Of a stretch of 64,000 nucleotides of DNA, positions 22,001 to 34,151 are shown piece after piece (position 1 is the stretch's first letter; every line of letters starts with the position of its first letter). This stretch comes from Hyaloscypha bicolor E (lineage: Eukaryota; Ascomycota; Leotiomycetes; Helotiales; Hyaloscyphaceae), in the NCBI RefSeq assembly GCF_002865645.1, contig NW_020194600.1:812047-876046 (forward strand), given 5' to 3'. The notes under the pieces were generated by a model. That model worked only from the letters and a program-made list of their open reading frames with translations. It was not told the DNA's origin and did not search any database. The position numbers and the translations under genes are program-made.

Positions 22001-23290
22001 CATTTCTGCTTCATTATGCTGCTAAAGCACATTTTTTCTCTCGATATATCCATCTGCCCCTTAGCCCTCAAGAAGAGGCACGAAGTTCAAGCAAAACAAA
22101 ACCAGATACCATGGACTGGTATACAGCAATTATTTTGTATGGGCCGCCATGACGATTCAGAAATATTTTTTATGTTGTTCTCCCCGGGGAGTACAAAGCA
22201 TTGCCGGGTCCATTCTCTGCCACTTAATGCTGAGCCGAAAATTGATAGCGGACGAGACGTTGACAACAAGACCGGACAGTGACAGCGATTCGTCTCACCT
22301 CTGCATCAATATGTCTTGCCACCTGCCATTGTATCATATGGTAAAACTTTAAATCGTAGCAAATTCAAAGGAAATCCTCGGCCCTTTTCAAAGTCCTGCC
22401 ACACCACTTGCGAGTCTCTTCAGAGAGTGTGCTTCCTTGGGTGCTTACCCGGCGTTCTTTATATACATGGCTACCCGGCCGTGGAACGGGAGTGCGAGTC
22501 CTGGTACCCCCTGCCGTTGGCATAGGAAGACTTCCTTCTCTCTTGGTCTATTCCTTGCCTCGAGTGGGTTATTTTACACTTCTCGCTTGCTGGGAAAGCC
22601 AGCGTGGAAAATTCAAAATGTGGTTTAGAAAGTGAGTCGTTCAACACAAACTTGCCCAGTCGCAGCTACTCTTCTCTCTACTTGAAGTAGGTACTTCAAT
22701 CTTATTCGTCGACGCCTAGGGAGAGGGGTATCAAAGTTTCAAGATAGCCAGAAATGAAGGGATTATACCCGACGGAGTAAGAAGGGGAGGCAGACTTGTC
22801 GGCGCCGCGCTGATGCGAAGAAGGAAGGTGAGAGTTGAAATAGTCGACGGAGTCACAAGCGGTAGGAAGGAAGGACGTTCCTAAGCTATCAACGCCGGGT
22901 TCCCCTCGGTGATCTATTGTATTTCCAGCGATACCAGATTCTTTCTTGGTCTCTCTGTTACCTCGAAATGGGTTTATATGGTCTTCTCTTGCCCCAGTGA
23001 GCACCGGACTCTGACATAGTTTCTTCATTCAACTTATACTTCGGTCTTCGCTCCAGTTCGGCTGGCAAGATCTTTTTCGAGAAGCACAAATCCCACCTGT
23101 TTCTACCTTCCAAAAGCTCTGGAAAACCCTTAGCCAATTAATCCATGTGGCTATAGCGGCCTTTCTCCCCATTGAGACTGAGTTCATAGTGTTTTATCCC
23201 CCAATCCTCTTCACCCTGGAATAAAAGAGAAATTTATACTTTGTTTCGGTTTACTTGCGCGAGTGAGTGTTGAGTTTGGAGATGACTTCT
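19000..23290. repeat. Dispersed, strongly diverged repeat copies
   Basis: Several segments, read on the minus strand, share a core approximating AGCAAGCGAGGGAACAAAGT, then a TATATAA-like element, CCC and ACTCGAGGTAAG. Best copies are near 19020-19070, 21270-21350, 21895-21945, 22545-22600, 22945-23000 and 23220-23270. The first two also match further along, for example in a GAAGTTCAA element and a downstream TAGATATA element. Identity is low, so these are old copies of a mobile element or a duplicated gene fragment. I could not define ends, terminal repeats or target duplications. Confidence 0.4.
20078..20389 (-). CDS. Possible small secreted protein or its remnant
   Basis: A 103-codon frame begins MPPLLSRPRLLSLALLVITI, a good signal peptide: basic start, a Leu/Ile/Val core near residues 9-24, and a plausible cleavage near residues 26-29. 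The mature part has a few cysteines (C29, C45 and one near 58) and no recognised domain. The other two minus-strand frames here also look partly coding (YSDQILIELNSDGELEDR; FGYLEHNAARTQAPYY), which suggests a frameshifted pseudogene or unrecognised introns. Its place in a gene-poor repeat region fits fungal effector genes, but that is inference. Confidence 0.25.
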   Translation of the reverse strand: MPPLLSRPRLLSLALLVITIALAPTVPCTTQYLGVDGAQAQVCWPRLWIPRAQRCEDAGAILRILIKFSLSSTAMENWKIDIRPSQTPVRITFGVQAYPSAFT

Positions 23291-24842
23291 GCGAGTATAT
23301 TTGGAAGTCATGGAATAATCAAATCTCCGTTCAGTCCAATGTGACCAGAAGTTGTTTTAGAACAATGAACAATAAATATTGAATCTCGAGAACGAAGGAA
23401 GTGACTTGTTGCCCCATGTTTCCATTTTCTGTGAATGGACCTGAAAGTGATAGAACAATACATGTTCGACTCTCCTAAATGTGTCCGGAAGTCCCAATGA
23501 CAAAGACATTTCATAATACTTGATAGCACCGAAAGGTGTTGGTCTCTCCTTTTACTGCTCTACGCCTTCAAACTTTCTTTTTATATCACTTCCCCCCACA
23601 TAAACGCTATTAAAGGTGATGTACAGCTAAGATATCGTCTACCGCCTCCTCCACATCCGCGGAAACAAAACTTGAAAACAAAACTTGTTGGGCTCGTTCT
23701 CCTTGAGCTCATGAGTCTAGAATCCATTAGTGCTCAGATCTGAGGACTTGTGGAGGAGAACAATTTTATATTCTAGGGTTGTTTAACATAGTCATGGTGA
23801 GGGACCTCGAGAGAGTTGCGAGTCCTGTATTTATCCTTCTCGAGTTGCCAAGCTTACCCCTTTTCAGCCTCGCTTAAGCAGAACAACCCCTCTTTCTCAC
23901 AGAACCCTCCACAATCAATATCCCGCCAATTCCCTTACTTACGTCTTAGAACATCATACTGAATATAAAACGGGCCCGTACCACGGGGATGAGAGACTCA
24001 ACTGAACTGAAATTTGAACCCCTCGTTGCCGTAGAGTTTGCTGCGAGTCAACACAGCTAGACAATTCCCCCTATTTCCCGGCTCGTGATGTCCCCAAAAG
24101 TTCACATCATTGAGACATTGAAGAAGTCCAACTCCTCTTCTACAAGAACCGCGGTATCTAGCCAGAGCAGTTAGACTCTATGAAATTGATTGCCAGTTGT
24201 CCAATTGCTGAAATCGTCCAGACAAAGTTGTCTACAAGTCCTTGTGCTTTCTTTGTGCCTTCACTACTTGAAGGAAGAAATACGCATGGCCTAGTAGCAA
24301 ACAGCGACGAGACCCAAGCTTTGCCACCCCTCGTCGATGGATTAGAAGGGGAGTTGTCTTTGGAACACTTCGAAATCTAGTGTCCGACAACTCAAAATGT
24401 AAGTCGATGCACCAACTTCAGAGCGGCATTCAATTGAGTCACACAGTTCCACCTTTCCTATAACAACTTCCGCTTGTGTTAATGGGACACGAGGAGAGCA
24501 GTGTGTTCAAGAAGTGCATTCACACCGGAATATTGTCATTGAAGATTATCTATTAAGCATTACTACATTATTGAAGAGGGTCTCGAGCACTGATTACTCG
24601 ATATGCGACGCCAGATCAATCCTCGAGGTCCCTTCTCTGACCCCAGAATAATACTCTACATTACAAAGCATTGTACTCTAACATCTCAACCACCCTCTCA
24701 CCCACGATCGTACGCGGTAAAAAAAATCCGAGCCTTCCAGGAGGAGAAACAAGAAATGCCAGCATCTCGCACCATCTTCGTCAATACAACTCCAAAGAAG
24801 AAGAAGTTCAGGATCTGCTTTGCAATGAGGGCAAGCTTCAAA
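20390..24842. other. Repeat-rich gene-poor region
   Basis: Apart from the diverged repeats noted separately, only short broken frames are visible. A 108-codon minus frame (22702-23028) contains YLETLIPLSLGVDE, similar in form to YMSLEKLIPYAQPW in another minus frame near 19.65 kb. This supports duplicated and decayed coding remnants rather than live genes. Confidence 0.4.
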
Positions 24843-26778
24843 TCAAATCCAGTTTCCAGTCCGAATCCTCTCCTCGTCATCAAACTCATCCGGCGCCGGA
24901 CTATCAGCCGCCTCTTCAGGAATACCAATAACCTTGGGACTCAGCAGCGATGATCTCCTCCGTGGCGCACACCCTTCGGGGCTCTTCTTGTTTGTACCTA
25001 GTCCTGGGCTCCAAAGCTTGGATATTGGGAACCCATCGTCTTGGCGAGTTTTCATTGGTGAAGGAGTTCGACACATCCACTCAGACTCCGTTAGCGAGAG
25101 AGATGTTTGGTTATCAAGTAGTGGGGTATGCTCGTTCTCTTTGAGATCTTTGTTTGCAGGCGTTGTCTTGTTTGCGGGTGAGAATTTGCTGCCTGAGAGC
25201 CGGAACTTCCGAATCGTTACATTGGGAAGGGAGAAAGTGCCGGACGCAGATTCTAAAGCCATGCCTTGTCTCTTAGTTGCCAATTCTGACAGAGGCGAGT
25301 TCCCTGACGGGTCATCCATGTACAGAGATGAAATCGAAGCGGTGTCTAAGCTTCCCTCTGTAGTAGCTACGATTGGACTGGAATAGGCAACATGAACGGC
25401 TTGTGCAATGCCAATGTCTGCTGGTTCCGGACTCTCACAGTCGCGTTCGTAATAAGACTTTAAGGACGCAGTGACAGATGGGGCGTTCGTCGAGACCGAG
25501 GAGACGTTTCTCCTATGTCTGAGGGAACTCTTGCGGCTCGGGATCGGTGGCAGTGGCCGATTTAAATTGAGTGGTACAGGGCTACCATTTGGCGATGAAC
25601 GCTTGTCGATCACGGCAGAAGTGAACTTTGATGTTGGAACAGGGAATCGAAGCGAATAATTTTCCAGCACTTCCGGCGGGACGACGAACTCTCTCCTGTC
25701 GCAACTCTTTCCAGACTCGGGGCTGTCATCGAATACTGAGGTGAGCCATGGTACCACTGAAGATTCAGAGGTTTCGGAGGCCTTCGCAGGTGATTCCTCA
25801 CTGGTTGGCATTGCATCCTCCTGAAGCTTTTCTTGTTCTTCTCGAGAAAGGCCTACGAGAGAAAGCACGCTTGCTGATGGTGGAAATAGGATTCGCGCAT
25901 GGTCCGCCGGAATTAGGTTGAGGGACTGGAGGCTTTCCCAACTGCGATAGTGGAACTTGAATGTAGCATATGGCGAATCACTCGAATCCTTAAGATGCCA
26001 GTCGTAAAACTTTGCATCTTGCGGTCTGTCGAAAAGTCCTTGACTAGGCATCCTGAAGAGAGTATCAGTAAGCATTCGGCGCATTCTATGTGTTGCCCTT
26101 ACGTGATTCCATAGTCGTCCTGACTCCTGAACTCGGCTGGCGCTGGCATCCTTCTGCATCGGCCCCTCGCACGGTACACTTTGATCTCGATGAGACCTCC
26201 GTCTGTTGCCGCAGAGCGTTCGTTGTCTTGTTTCTCGAAAGTAAAGAAGAAGGAACGTTGCTCCAATCCCATGTTCTTATACATGACTCCGTCGTGTTCG
26301 TAATTCCAGAGGTCGCTCGGGTCGAAGAGACCTTTCATGATTTGCCCGCAGGAGTCTCTTCTCGAATGCGCACCCCACGTCGTGACTTGCCTCCCGTTCA
26401 TGAGTAACTTGAAGAAGTACCATTGGGATTGAGTTGCGGCCCATTCTTCGATCTTGTATCGAATCCAGAAACGCGTTCCTTTACACCTTAGCAGAAACTC
26501 TTGAAGACTAAGCTGCAAGGGAGCAGACCTGGTACAGACGGGATATAGACAGCGACACATGGCTGTCTCCCAAGGATACGATCTGCTTTGCTGTCCGAAC
26601 CTGCAGATGGGGGAGTCCGGTCAACGCTATGCGGCAGGTCGGTCGACCTGAACGCGCAATTCACGAACTGCGAGGTTTCTGGATGATTGAACTCGGGATG
26701 CAAGTGAGGAAGCTCAGGATGAAGGGTCTGCGCTACTTGAGAGAAGATGGACAGCTTGATGCCGTTATGCTCGGGCAT
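24843..26778 (-). CDS. Fungal conserved protein of unknown function
   Basis: Three exons, 26778-26529, 26478-26103 and 26052-24843 (minus strand), with 50-nt introns, give 611 residues. Joining exons 1 and 2 yields VAVYIPSVPG-TRFWIRYKIE, and exons 2 and 3 yield QDDYGIT-MPSQGLFD, both reading smoothly. The N-terminal 230 residues form a folded-looking module starting MPEHNGIKLSIFSQV, rich in aromatics (WYFFKLLMNGRQVTTWGAHS); related modules occur in many fungal proteins of unknown role. The rest is Ser/Pro-rich and probably disordered, with possible phosphorylation clusters (TPSPMKTR, RRRSSLLSPK). No signal peptide or membrane segment. The first intron ends in AAG rather than the usual CAG/TAG, so that junction is the weakest. 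Confidence 0.75.
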
Positions 26779-27574
26779 TTTGACGGATGATCCTGTCTTT
26801 TGCAGTTGAACACGAGAACCTGATTTTGGAAAGAGCGAGGTTCCAACATGTAAGGCGATTTTTAACGTGGTTTGCTCGGGGTGAATGCTATGATGTGGCT
26901 AAAGCGGCTTCGCTTTCGTCGGAAGGAGCGAAAGAGGGTTGAGAGAAGCAGATCAAAAATGCAATTTTCAGGTGGTAGTGGGAAACGTGGAGACATCACA
27001 GTGGCAAGGATGATATGGGGCAAAGTTACTTCGGTCTTGTCAGCGTTTTCTCAACCCAGCTCTCGTGTGCGGCTATCCTTCTGTTAGATGAGAATGGTGC
27101 GTACTTCTCGCGAAGTTGGCTAATGCTGCACCTAAAGCTACCCCAAAAGAATGCTGGCTGAGTAGATGCGTAGTGAACGAAACGTATTGAACTGAGAGAC
27201 GAGCTGCAAGATATGCATAATCCACGTCAATGTTGCACGAGGCTTGGAATTGTAGCCTTGGTGAATTCTTGTCCACGGTGAAGTATCTTGAGCTAATCGT
27301 TATTCCATGCAAGGATTGGATAAAAACAGGGAGAGATTCAATGAATAAAGAAGTCCGAATTAACCACAATCGAGCTTGCAGTAGATTCAGAAGTCATACA
27401 AAGGATCGAGAAACATAGGAAGGGCCCATTGGCACTCCCACCATGAGAAAATGCCGATACTCACAAACGTCGAGAGAAAGAACCCTTTTTAGATCATCCC
27501 CATGGAAAAACATCTTTTGGACGGTCCTGATATGGTCCATTCATGCCTTATGTACAATCCCCAATGACCATTGC
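26779..27574. other. Intergenic
   Basis: About 800 bp between two minus-strand genes. It contains the promoter of the gene at 24843-26778 and the 3' flank of the complex I subunit gene. No further gene is supported. Confidence 0.5.
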
Positions 27575-28042
27575 TCACTTGCCCAGCACAGCCTTGGTAT
27601 CATCACCCTTGTCCAACAGTCCCAGATTTCTTATCTGACCCGCCTTTGGTGCATCATCTCGAGGATGGGCTGCTTCTGCTTTTCGGTATGCTGCTTGTAA
27701 TGCTCGTACTCTTGTGGCCTGTGAAAGAAGTAACAATCAGCGCCTGCTCCTTGACACTGAAATGCTTCCTCGCTTAAGAGCTTCACCCACCTCCTTCTTG
27801 TGATGTAAGCACTCATAGTAATCCTCTAGCACCGGAGCACATTTCCGCTTTCCTGAATCATCATCGGATGTGGTGTTGACAACATAGCAAGCTAGAACCT
27901 CTTGCCAGAAGGGGAAGCAGCGTGAGGGGCCTGCACAGAGCAAGGTCAGCCATTGAACCTCGCAGCTGGGTCCAGAACATGATATTAGAGCTTCTTCGTA
28001 TTATTGCCACATACCTCCATTGAGTCCGAAGCCAGAAGACAT
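27575..28042 (-). CDS. NADH:ubiquinone oxidoreductase 15 kDa subunit (NDUFS5-like)
   Basis: Three exons, 28042-28015, 27930-27791 and 27718-27575 (minus), give 103 residues: a nine-codon first exon, the CHCH core, and a C-terminal helix. Exon 2 holds the twin CX9C motif (CFPFWQEVLAC and CAPVLEDYYEC), the mark of proteins imported by the Mia40 route into the intermembrane space. Exon 3 continues ATRVRALQAAYRKAEAA and ends in DKGDDTKAVLGK. Length and motif order match the fungal NDUFS5-type accessory subunit of respiratory complex I. Introns are 84 and 72 nt, with GTATGT and GTGGGT donors. The gene diverges from Sec39 across 194 bp. Other twin-CX9C proteins are the main alternative. Confidence 0.85.
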
Positions 28043-28236
28043 CTTGCGCAGTCAATTCCGAATGTTCACCGTGAAGCTTTGGAGAGGTGATGTTAAACGC
28101 GGATCAATGCACTAGCACGAGGTTATGCATGGGTGCCCTATAAATCAGGCGACGACAAACAAGCTGTCCAGAGCTGGCCAACTTTCTAGAAATATCCCAC
28201 GTCCTTACTTTGCGCCCCTTGGGGAAATCTTGAGGC
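28043..28236. promoter_or_regulatory. Shared divergent promoter, complex I subunit / Sec39
   Basis: Only 194 bp separate the two start codons, so both 5' UTRs and core promoters must lie here. No TATA box was seen. Co-regulation is inferred from position only. Confidence 0.45.
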
Positions 28237-31180
28237 ATGGCAGGAACTGGGATATCTCCAGCCAAAGCCGTACTCCTGGCTGTGCAGCTAGCCAGCAAAT
28301 CCGACCTCTCAACCCTTAGAACTCTGGTTTCCCAGCATCGAAAGACACTCCATACCGAACTCGTCTTACGTATCCTCCTAAGCCACCTTCCAGAAAGCCT
28401 CGATTCTTCAGCATATGTGCTATTCTTTGAAGATCTCATAAGTGGGCGGATCGTGGAAGATTCAAAAACTCCCGTCGATTCTTCAGCGCTCCTCGAACTC
28501 ACCGAGGTGGAAGCGCAGAAGAAGGTCCGGAAACTGCATCTTCTGCCTCTAGAATGGCCGAATTGTCCGGCAGATGCACCAGCAGATCCTGTTATTTTAT
28601 TTCTCATCCACCGAGCCCTACGAATTGACGAAAACACTGGGTTATTAACTCAACTTCCTGGGCTGCTCACGCCTTTCCTACACTACTCTGATTACCTACG
28701 AACCTGGATGATATCTACAATTCTGCCCTTGGTACGATTCAACTATGATTATCACCCTGACGATGGGGCCGCCCTCACGATTGCCAAATTCGAAACACTA
28801 GACGACCGGGCTGGAGTGTCACTGCTGCTCTCAAAAACGGGAAAAGAATCGACGACGGAACCTGATCCAACCGTTGGACGAGACTTGAAAGGCTTAGTTG
28901 GGCCATGGCTGTACGGAGATACAAGATGGAAGCGGAGGAAAGTCCGTGAAAACTCCTCCTTCAGTCTACAATCTCTTGAGCGGCTGGATGAAACCCCCTC
29001 AGTGGAGCCCAAATATGTTGGCTGGGAAGTAGTGTTCAAGTGGCTTCTGGGACAGGCTGGGACATCATGGAAGACTGCTGTCGAAGCTGTAGAGCAATGG
29101 GATGGTCCGGCAGATGTAGATCTTGGTGGTTATGAAGATGGGACAACATGGCTGGCAGAGGAAGACGAAATCCACCTGGAACGAAGATTTGCCCGTTCGG
29201 GGCTCGCGGCGGCATATTTGATCTCCGAGGAATCAGAGGAGGCTCTGAATGGTATCCAGCGTATCTTGACCAGGATGACCACTCTTCTTGACAAAGACAG
29301 AATTCCGACTTTGCAAGCTGCCGCCGCTCTACTGTCTCCTGTACCGGATTTTGAGGACAACATTTTGTCTTCCAAATCTGCCACCTACCTCCGGAATGAT
29401 TTTCTGGAGGACCACAATATTTTGACTACACCAAACGAGCAGTCACTAAAGTTGCTTCATGTCTTGTTGATAAGTGCTTTCTTGTGTACCAAGGCAGGCT
29501 GCAGTCTCAGCGTGAGGCGGGCTGGAGAACTTGTGTTTCTGCAAGATGAGCGTGATCAGAAGTTCCTCTTCAGCAAGCTGATGTCACGGATTGGAGACGG
29601 CCCGAAAAGCGATGACAGGTATTGGATGAAAACAAGGAGCGAAATTCTCTGGCTGCGCACCTGGGGTGCTGAAGAGCTTTTTGAAGGGAGCGAGTCTGGA
29701 AACGGAAAGGGCGTTTTGGGGCAACTTCCAAAAGAGTCAATTGAAGCAGAACTTCTCAAAGCACTTCTAGCGAATACACGTAAGTTACACAATAAATTGT
29801 ACATTCAATCGCTGATCGGCGCATATAGGTTATACTCTTGCGCGATCAATATACGAGACTTCACCGGAACGGCCCTTGTCTAAAAAGGCTCTCCATGACG
29901 CCATCATATCCGCTGCGATGAATGCCTACGACAATGCAACAAATGCCAATAGAACTCGAGGGGGAGTAAAGAAATGTGATGACATGTAAGTTTTAGAAGT
30001 GTTTTGAGCTTGATATCAGCTGATGCAGGTTGGCAGCTTGCGAGCCTTCCCGGATACGTTGGATGGTTCCCTCGATAAGGACCAGCTTGAACATCTAATT
30101 ACCGTTACGCACTATATGGGAGCATATCGCCTTGTATTCAAGCAGGGCGAGCCTTTCAAGCCCGTCAGTCTCCGACTTCATGGGGACCCCATATCAATCA
30201 TCGGCAAGATCCTCGACCAGAATTCCCGAAGTTATACCAAAATTGGCGACTTTGTTGATATGGGGAAGCACATGGTTAGAGCAGGCCTGACTGTTCGAAG
30301 AGTTGACGGCGAAACTGCGTTGAAACCCGAGCAGGTCATCGAAGAGGAGTCCGTCGCCGAGAAGCGAGTTGTGAGCATGTGTATTGATGCAGCCCTGGTC
30401 GAAGACGACTTCGAGACCGCTTATTCCTACGTGGTGACTCGTTTGAAAGAAATTGCTGGACCTGCGCATGCTCGTACGCCCGAGCTTGAGCGTCGAGGCA
30501 CCGGCCTCTTTGCTGAACCGCCGCCGAAGGTTATTGATGACTGGTCTTGGCGGGCAGCACTGCAAGCGGGAAAGTACCGACGAACGTCCCAGACCACGAA
30601 GCCCACTCATCTTGGGAATGCAAGTGGAAATCTCGAGATTCGCCATTTGGAGCAGCGAATGGATTGCTTGGCACAGGCACTGCGAATTGCACCAAAGGCA
30701 ACATTGCAAGAGATCTTGAATGTCTATCGACGATGTGAAGAGGAGCTCGAGTCACATGTTAAACAAGAAGCGGAACAAGAAGAAGCATGGGATGCTCAAG
30801 GGGATGAGCAAGTTATGCCAGGTGGATATGCACCAACGCCAGCGAAGAAGACAACAAACTCTCGTGCAGTGGAGGAAGCTCCAATGTCCCTATTCGATCT
30901 CTCACGTGCCAGCATGGCTCGTGCGCAGAATGGATTTTCAGCACTTTCTATGCTTAAAGGCAACCATACCGTCCAAGAGAAAGCGCAAAATGCCTCAAGG
31001 GAGAGCATAGATTCAGGAGGATCCACCGGCGATTCCTCATCACAATCAACAGTTAAAGCTCCTATCCGGAAGAGGGATCAATTGAAGAATGCGGCAGTGG
31101 GTAGTCTAGCTTCGGGCATTGGATGGCTCATCAACGCCCCGCCGATAAATCGTAATGATGAGGAACACGAAGATCACTGA
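28237..31180 (+). CDS. Sec39-domain protein, Dsl1 tethering complex
   Basis: Three exons, 28237-29779, 29829-29985 and 30037-31180, give 947 residues. The Sec39 domain fills most of the protein. Its start (MAGTGISPAKAVLLAVQLAS), the LLPLEWPNCPADAPADPVIL region and the third-exon LEHLITVTHYMGAYRLVFKQ are typical of filamentous-fungal homologues. Sec39 (Dsl3; NBAS in animals) is an alpha-solenoid subunit of the ER-associated Dsl1 tether that captures Golgi-derived COPI vesicles. The C-terminal 150 residues are low-complexity and probably disordered. The second intron was placed to end at 30036 because this alone keeps VKKCDDILRAFPDTLDG in frame; the nearer AG at 30028 would break it. No signal peptide, as expected. 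Confidence 0.9.
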
Positions 31181-31922
31181 AGAATTGGAATGACAACATG
31201 AGTTGGTTTGATGTATTTGAGCGGGAGTATAGGGCTAGGGAAGCATAGAGACCGGCGTCATGAGCTTGTAAGATAACTTGGGCCCTCTGTATGAATTACC
31301 CCTTATATCCTGGTGCTCATAATGAAGATTGTTCTCTCGCGAGGGGTACTCGCTTGCTCATTACACTTAGAAACAATAATAATGATCAGTGGTGAAGAAT
31401 GCCGCCAGGACCTCAAATGGCGACGTCACTTCCTCGCATCCCCAAGTGCCGATACCCTCTCACGAAGGATCAAAAAAATAGCACCAATTTGTAATATCCC
31501 TAGTGAATGCTAGGCGTGCATCTACGACCGGTCTTCGCTATATCAGAGTTGCGGAGACATTCAAAAGATGTAGTCCTTACATGTTACGAAGGTGCTCTCA
31601 ACTGCACACCGCTGACCCAAAAGGGGTAAAAGGGGTCGATATCGGCTCGCGTAAACAAAACCAATCGCCCAAGCCAACCTCGAAATTCACCCCTGAAAGC
31701 CGTCTTTTCTCCGCACTTGGGGACGATATTGGCTCGCATGGGACTCGTGCCAGCCGGCCTTGAGATTCACTCCTGTGAGCAATATGTTCTCGGCACTTTC
31801 GCTCCCATTCTTAGCGATCGCAGAATAGAACCGCACAGTAGATTTTTCCTTCTCCACAACAACGTCACTCTGAGCAGAACAATAACAACCTTGCGATTGT
31901 CGATCTCGCGCTCAAGGACAAT
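31181..31922. other. Intergenic
   Basis: 3' flank of Sec39 and upstream region of the 2EXR gene; the last 60 bp are the likely 5' UTR. No supported gene. Confidence 0.5.
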
Positions 31923-33695
31923 ATGGACTCAATCTCTCGGTTCCAGCCACAGTCTCCTTTCCCGTCTGAGGTAGACGCCTTCACCCAAAGCTATCAATTC
32001 TCCCCGATCTTGCCTACATTTGCTCGTGCCCCGAGTCGCACTTCTACTTCAATTGATTCACAAGATCGAGCCAGCCATCAGATCCCATCCGATTCGGTCC
32101 ATGGGGTACGCCGACAACTCTCAAGCCATGTTACCGGACTGGGGATCGTCGGATTCGACTTGGACCCCGAAATATCTCTCGGCGCCGAAGAGCCTGTTGG
32201 TCTTGGAATCAGTTTCGCTCCACTGGCATCTACTTCTTGGGCTGTTTCTCATACTCACACATATCACAAGACTTCACAAAGCGTTGCACCTTCGACTCCA
32301 AAGAAGCGTGGTGGATATGGTGGTGAAGCGGCACTAGCACCTTTCAGCACAGGTCATAGCATCAACTTCGACTTCGGTCCAAAGGACCAACAAACGATCG
32401 ATCTCTCGAAACTCAATTCCGGTTTTACACCTTTGAAAGAGCAGGAAAAGGAAATTCGTGTCGCCGATAACCGTCCTATTAAGAAGAGCCGCTTGTTTTC
32501 CAAAGAAACCACAGCTCCAAGCACTCCGATCTTACCTACAACTGCCATATTTGGTCCTCCATTGCGCTCTAACAACACACAGAAGCAAAGAACCTCATTC
32601 CAGAGCAGCAAGGATGGTCAAGCCTCCTCTAGCAACCTCTCGCAGGAGAGCTTCGCAAGCCAAGGCCAGAAGTACGTCTTCACCGCTCTCGATCAACAAC
32701 ATCTCGACTTCTTGCTGAGGGAGATGGAGCAACTGTCCTCGGAAATGCTCGATCAAGTTGAGATCCGTATGGTCGGTTTACTATCTAGCTCAACCACCCA
32801 CACCCAGCAAGGACCACGATCACTTGGAGTAGTTGCAGCACTTAAGAAGGACCAAAAACAACGACTAATTCTCTTCTCTAAGGAACATTATCAATCAGTG
32901 AAGCAGAGCATGTCACCCATGGTTCAACGCATGGTTACATTCGTGCCAATTTCTCAAATCGGACTTCCACGACCCATCATCAAGCTCAAGGTTCCCCCAC
33001 CATCACTCACCGAATTCCACCTCTTCAACAACCTGCCCACTGAGCTCCAACACCGAATTTGGGAGTTCTCTGTCCCCAACTCTCGCACCGTCTGCCTGAC
33101 AGCCCCCAAGAGCCGTCCCGGCCTCGAGTTCTTCCAGCCCAAAAACCCACCACCAGGAATTCTACAAGTCTGCCCACAGGCCCGAGCCATAGCTCTCCGC
33201 ACCTTGCAGCCAGCATTCGAGAACACCACACTCCTTCGGGGAGCCTGTACCTTCTTCAATTTCGAAATCGACGTCTTGCGCCTCTCCAGCGGCGGTAGCG
33301 TCGAGACCGCAAAAGCCGTGGCATGCGCCAAGACCCCCTCGATCGTCCGAGACAGAGAGCGTGTTCGCCATCTTGAAATACCCTTCCATATTGGACAACG
33401 TATGCGTCAGTACAACTCGATTGCCGCACTCATCGTCCTCGCTCCACAGCGTGGGTGGCCTGCCCTCAAGACTCTGACATTCCCTGGGTGTCCCGCGAAT
33501 TGCCATAATGATCCCCAGGAGACGTATAGGATGCCTATTATTATGGTAGAGAAGAAGAATGCGACGGTTGAGGGGCTGATGGAGCATATCAAGCGAGAAT
33601 TTCGGGATGTTTGGGCGGAGTTCAAGAATAAGATGGAGGTGATGCCGGATTGTGGGTTGAAGGTTGTTTATTTGGACGATGAGGATACGGAGTAG
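31923..33695 (+). CDS. 2EXR-domain (F-box-like) protein
   Basis: A single 590-codon exon. The first 270 residues are Ser/Thr/Pro/Gln-rich and probably disordered. A conserved middle segment follows (YVFTALDQQHLDFLLREMEQ). The 2EXR module begins near residue 364 with FHLFNNLPTELQHRIWEFSV and runs through ILQVCPQARAIALRTLQPAF and FNFEIDVLRL. It ends in ALIVLAPQRGWPALKTLTF and an acidic tail. 2EXR proteins are an expanded family in Leotiomycetes and other Pezizomycotina, F-box-like in sequence but without established function; substrate recognition for ubiquitin ligases is a guess. Long N-terminal extensions like this one are less usual. The start is the first in-frame ATG, right after a CA-rich leader. 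Confidence 0.85.
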   Translation: MDSISRFQPQSPFPSEVDAFTQSYQFSPILPTFARAPSRTSTSIDSQDRASHQIPSDSVHGVRRQLSSHVTGLGIVGFDLDPEISLGAEEPVGLGISFAPLASTSWAVSHTHTYHKTSQSVAPSTPKKRGGYGGEAALAPFSTGHSINFDFGPKDQQTIDLSKLNSGFTPLKEQEKEIRVADNRPIKKSRLFSKETTAPSTPILPTTAIFGPPLRSNNTQKQRTSFQSSKDGQASSSNLSQESFASQGQKYVFTALDQQHLDFLLREMEQLSSEMLDQVEIRMVGLLSSSTTHTQQGPRSLGVVAALKKDQKQRLILFSKEHYQSVKQSMSPMVQRMVTFVPISQIGLPRPIIKLKVPPPSLTEFHLFNNLPTELQHRIWEFSVPNSRTVCLTAPKSRPGLEFFQPKNPPPGILQVCPQARAIALRTLQPAFENTTLLRGACTFFNFEIDVLRLSSGGSVETAKAVACAKTPSIVRDRERVRHLEIPFHIGQRMRQYNSIAALIVLAPQRGWPALKTLTFPGCPANCHNDPQETYRMPIIMVEKKNATVEGLMEHIKREFRDVWAEFKNKMEVMPDCGLKVVYLDDEDTE

Positions 33696-33753
33696 GTGCT
33701 CGGGATCGAAGACTGACAGCTCTTTCTTCTCTCGGAAGTGGAATTATTATGGA

Positions 33754-33952
33754 TTTGCAGCACTCGCTGTACAGTGGGAGGGCATTGGTGATTTGAAAGG
33801 CAAGGCAAGGCATTTTCTTTTTTAGAACGAAGGAGTTGGTTTTCAGCGCTTACTGCCTGTAAGATAGGAGCGCATTTATGATTGAAAGGCATGGGATTTT
33901 CTCCTTTAGAATGAAGGCGGTGGCTTACAGCACTTGCTGTCATCGGAGGAGA
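33754..33952. repeat. Imperfect tandem repeat, about 85 bp x 2.3
   Basis: Units start at about 33754, 33841 and 33925. Each runs from TTCAGC(A/G)CTT(A/G)CTG through a TTGAAAGGCA element to TTTAGAA(C/T)GAAGG. It lies just after the 2EXR stop codon, so it probably falls in the 3' UTR or terminator region. Confidence 0.6.
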
Positions 33953-34151
33953 GTACTACTTGATTTCCAATAGATCAGAAAGTTAGACAGAATGATGAGC
34001 TTCCGTCGATACTTGACCTTCCCCTTATTGACCCTGGAAGTAAGCAACCATGGATTTCCCAAGCATGCCCTTCACGATAAATAGCTAAAAGGTAAACCAA
34101 AATATGCATATTTCCCGTGGTAATATACACTTTTTGTAGCCATGAGGCGCC

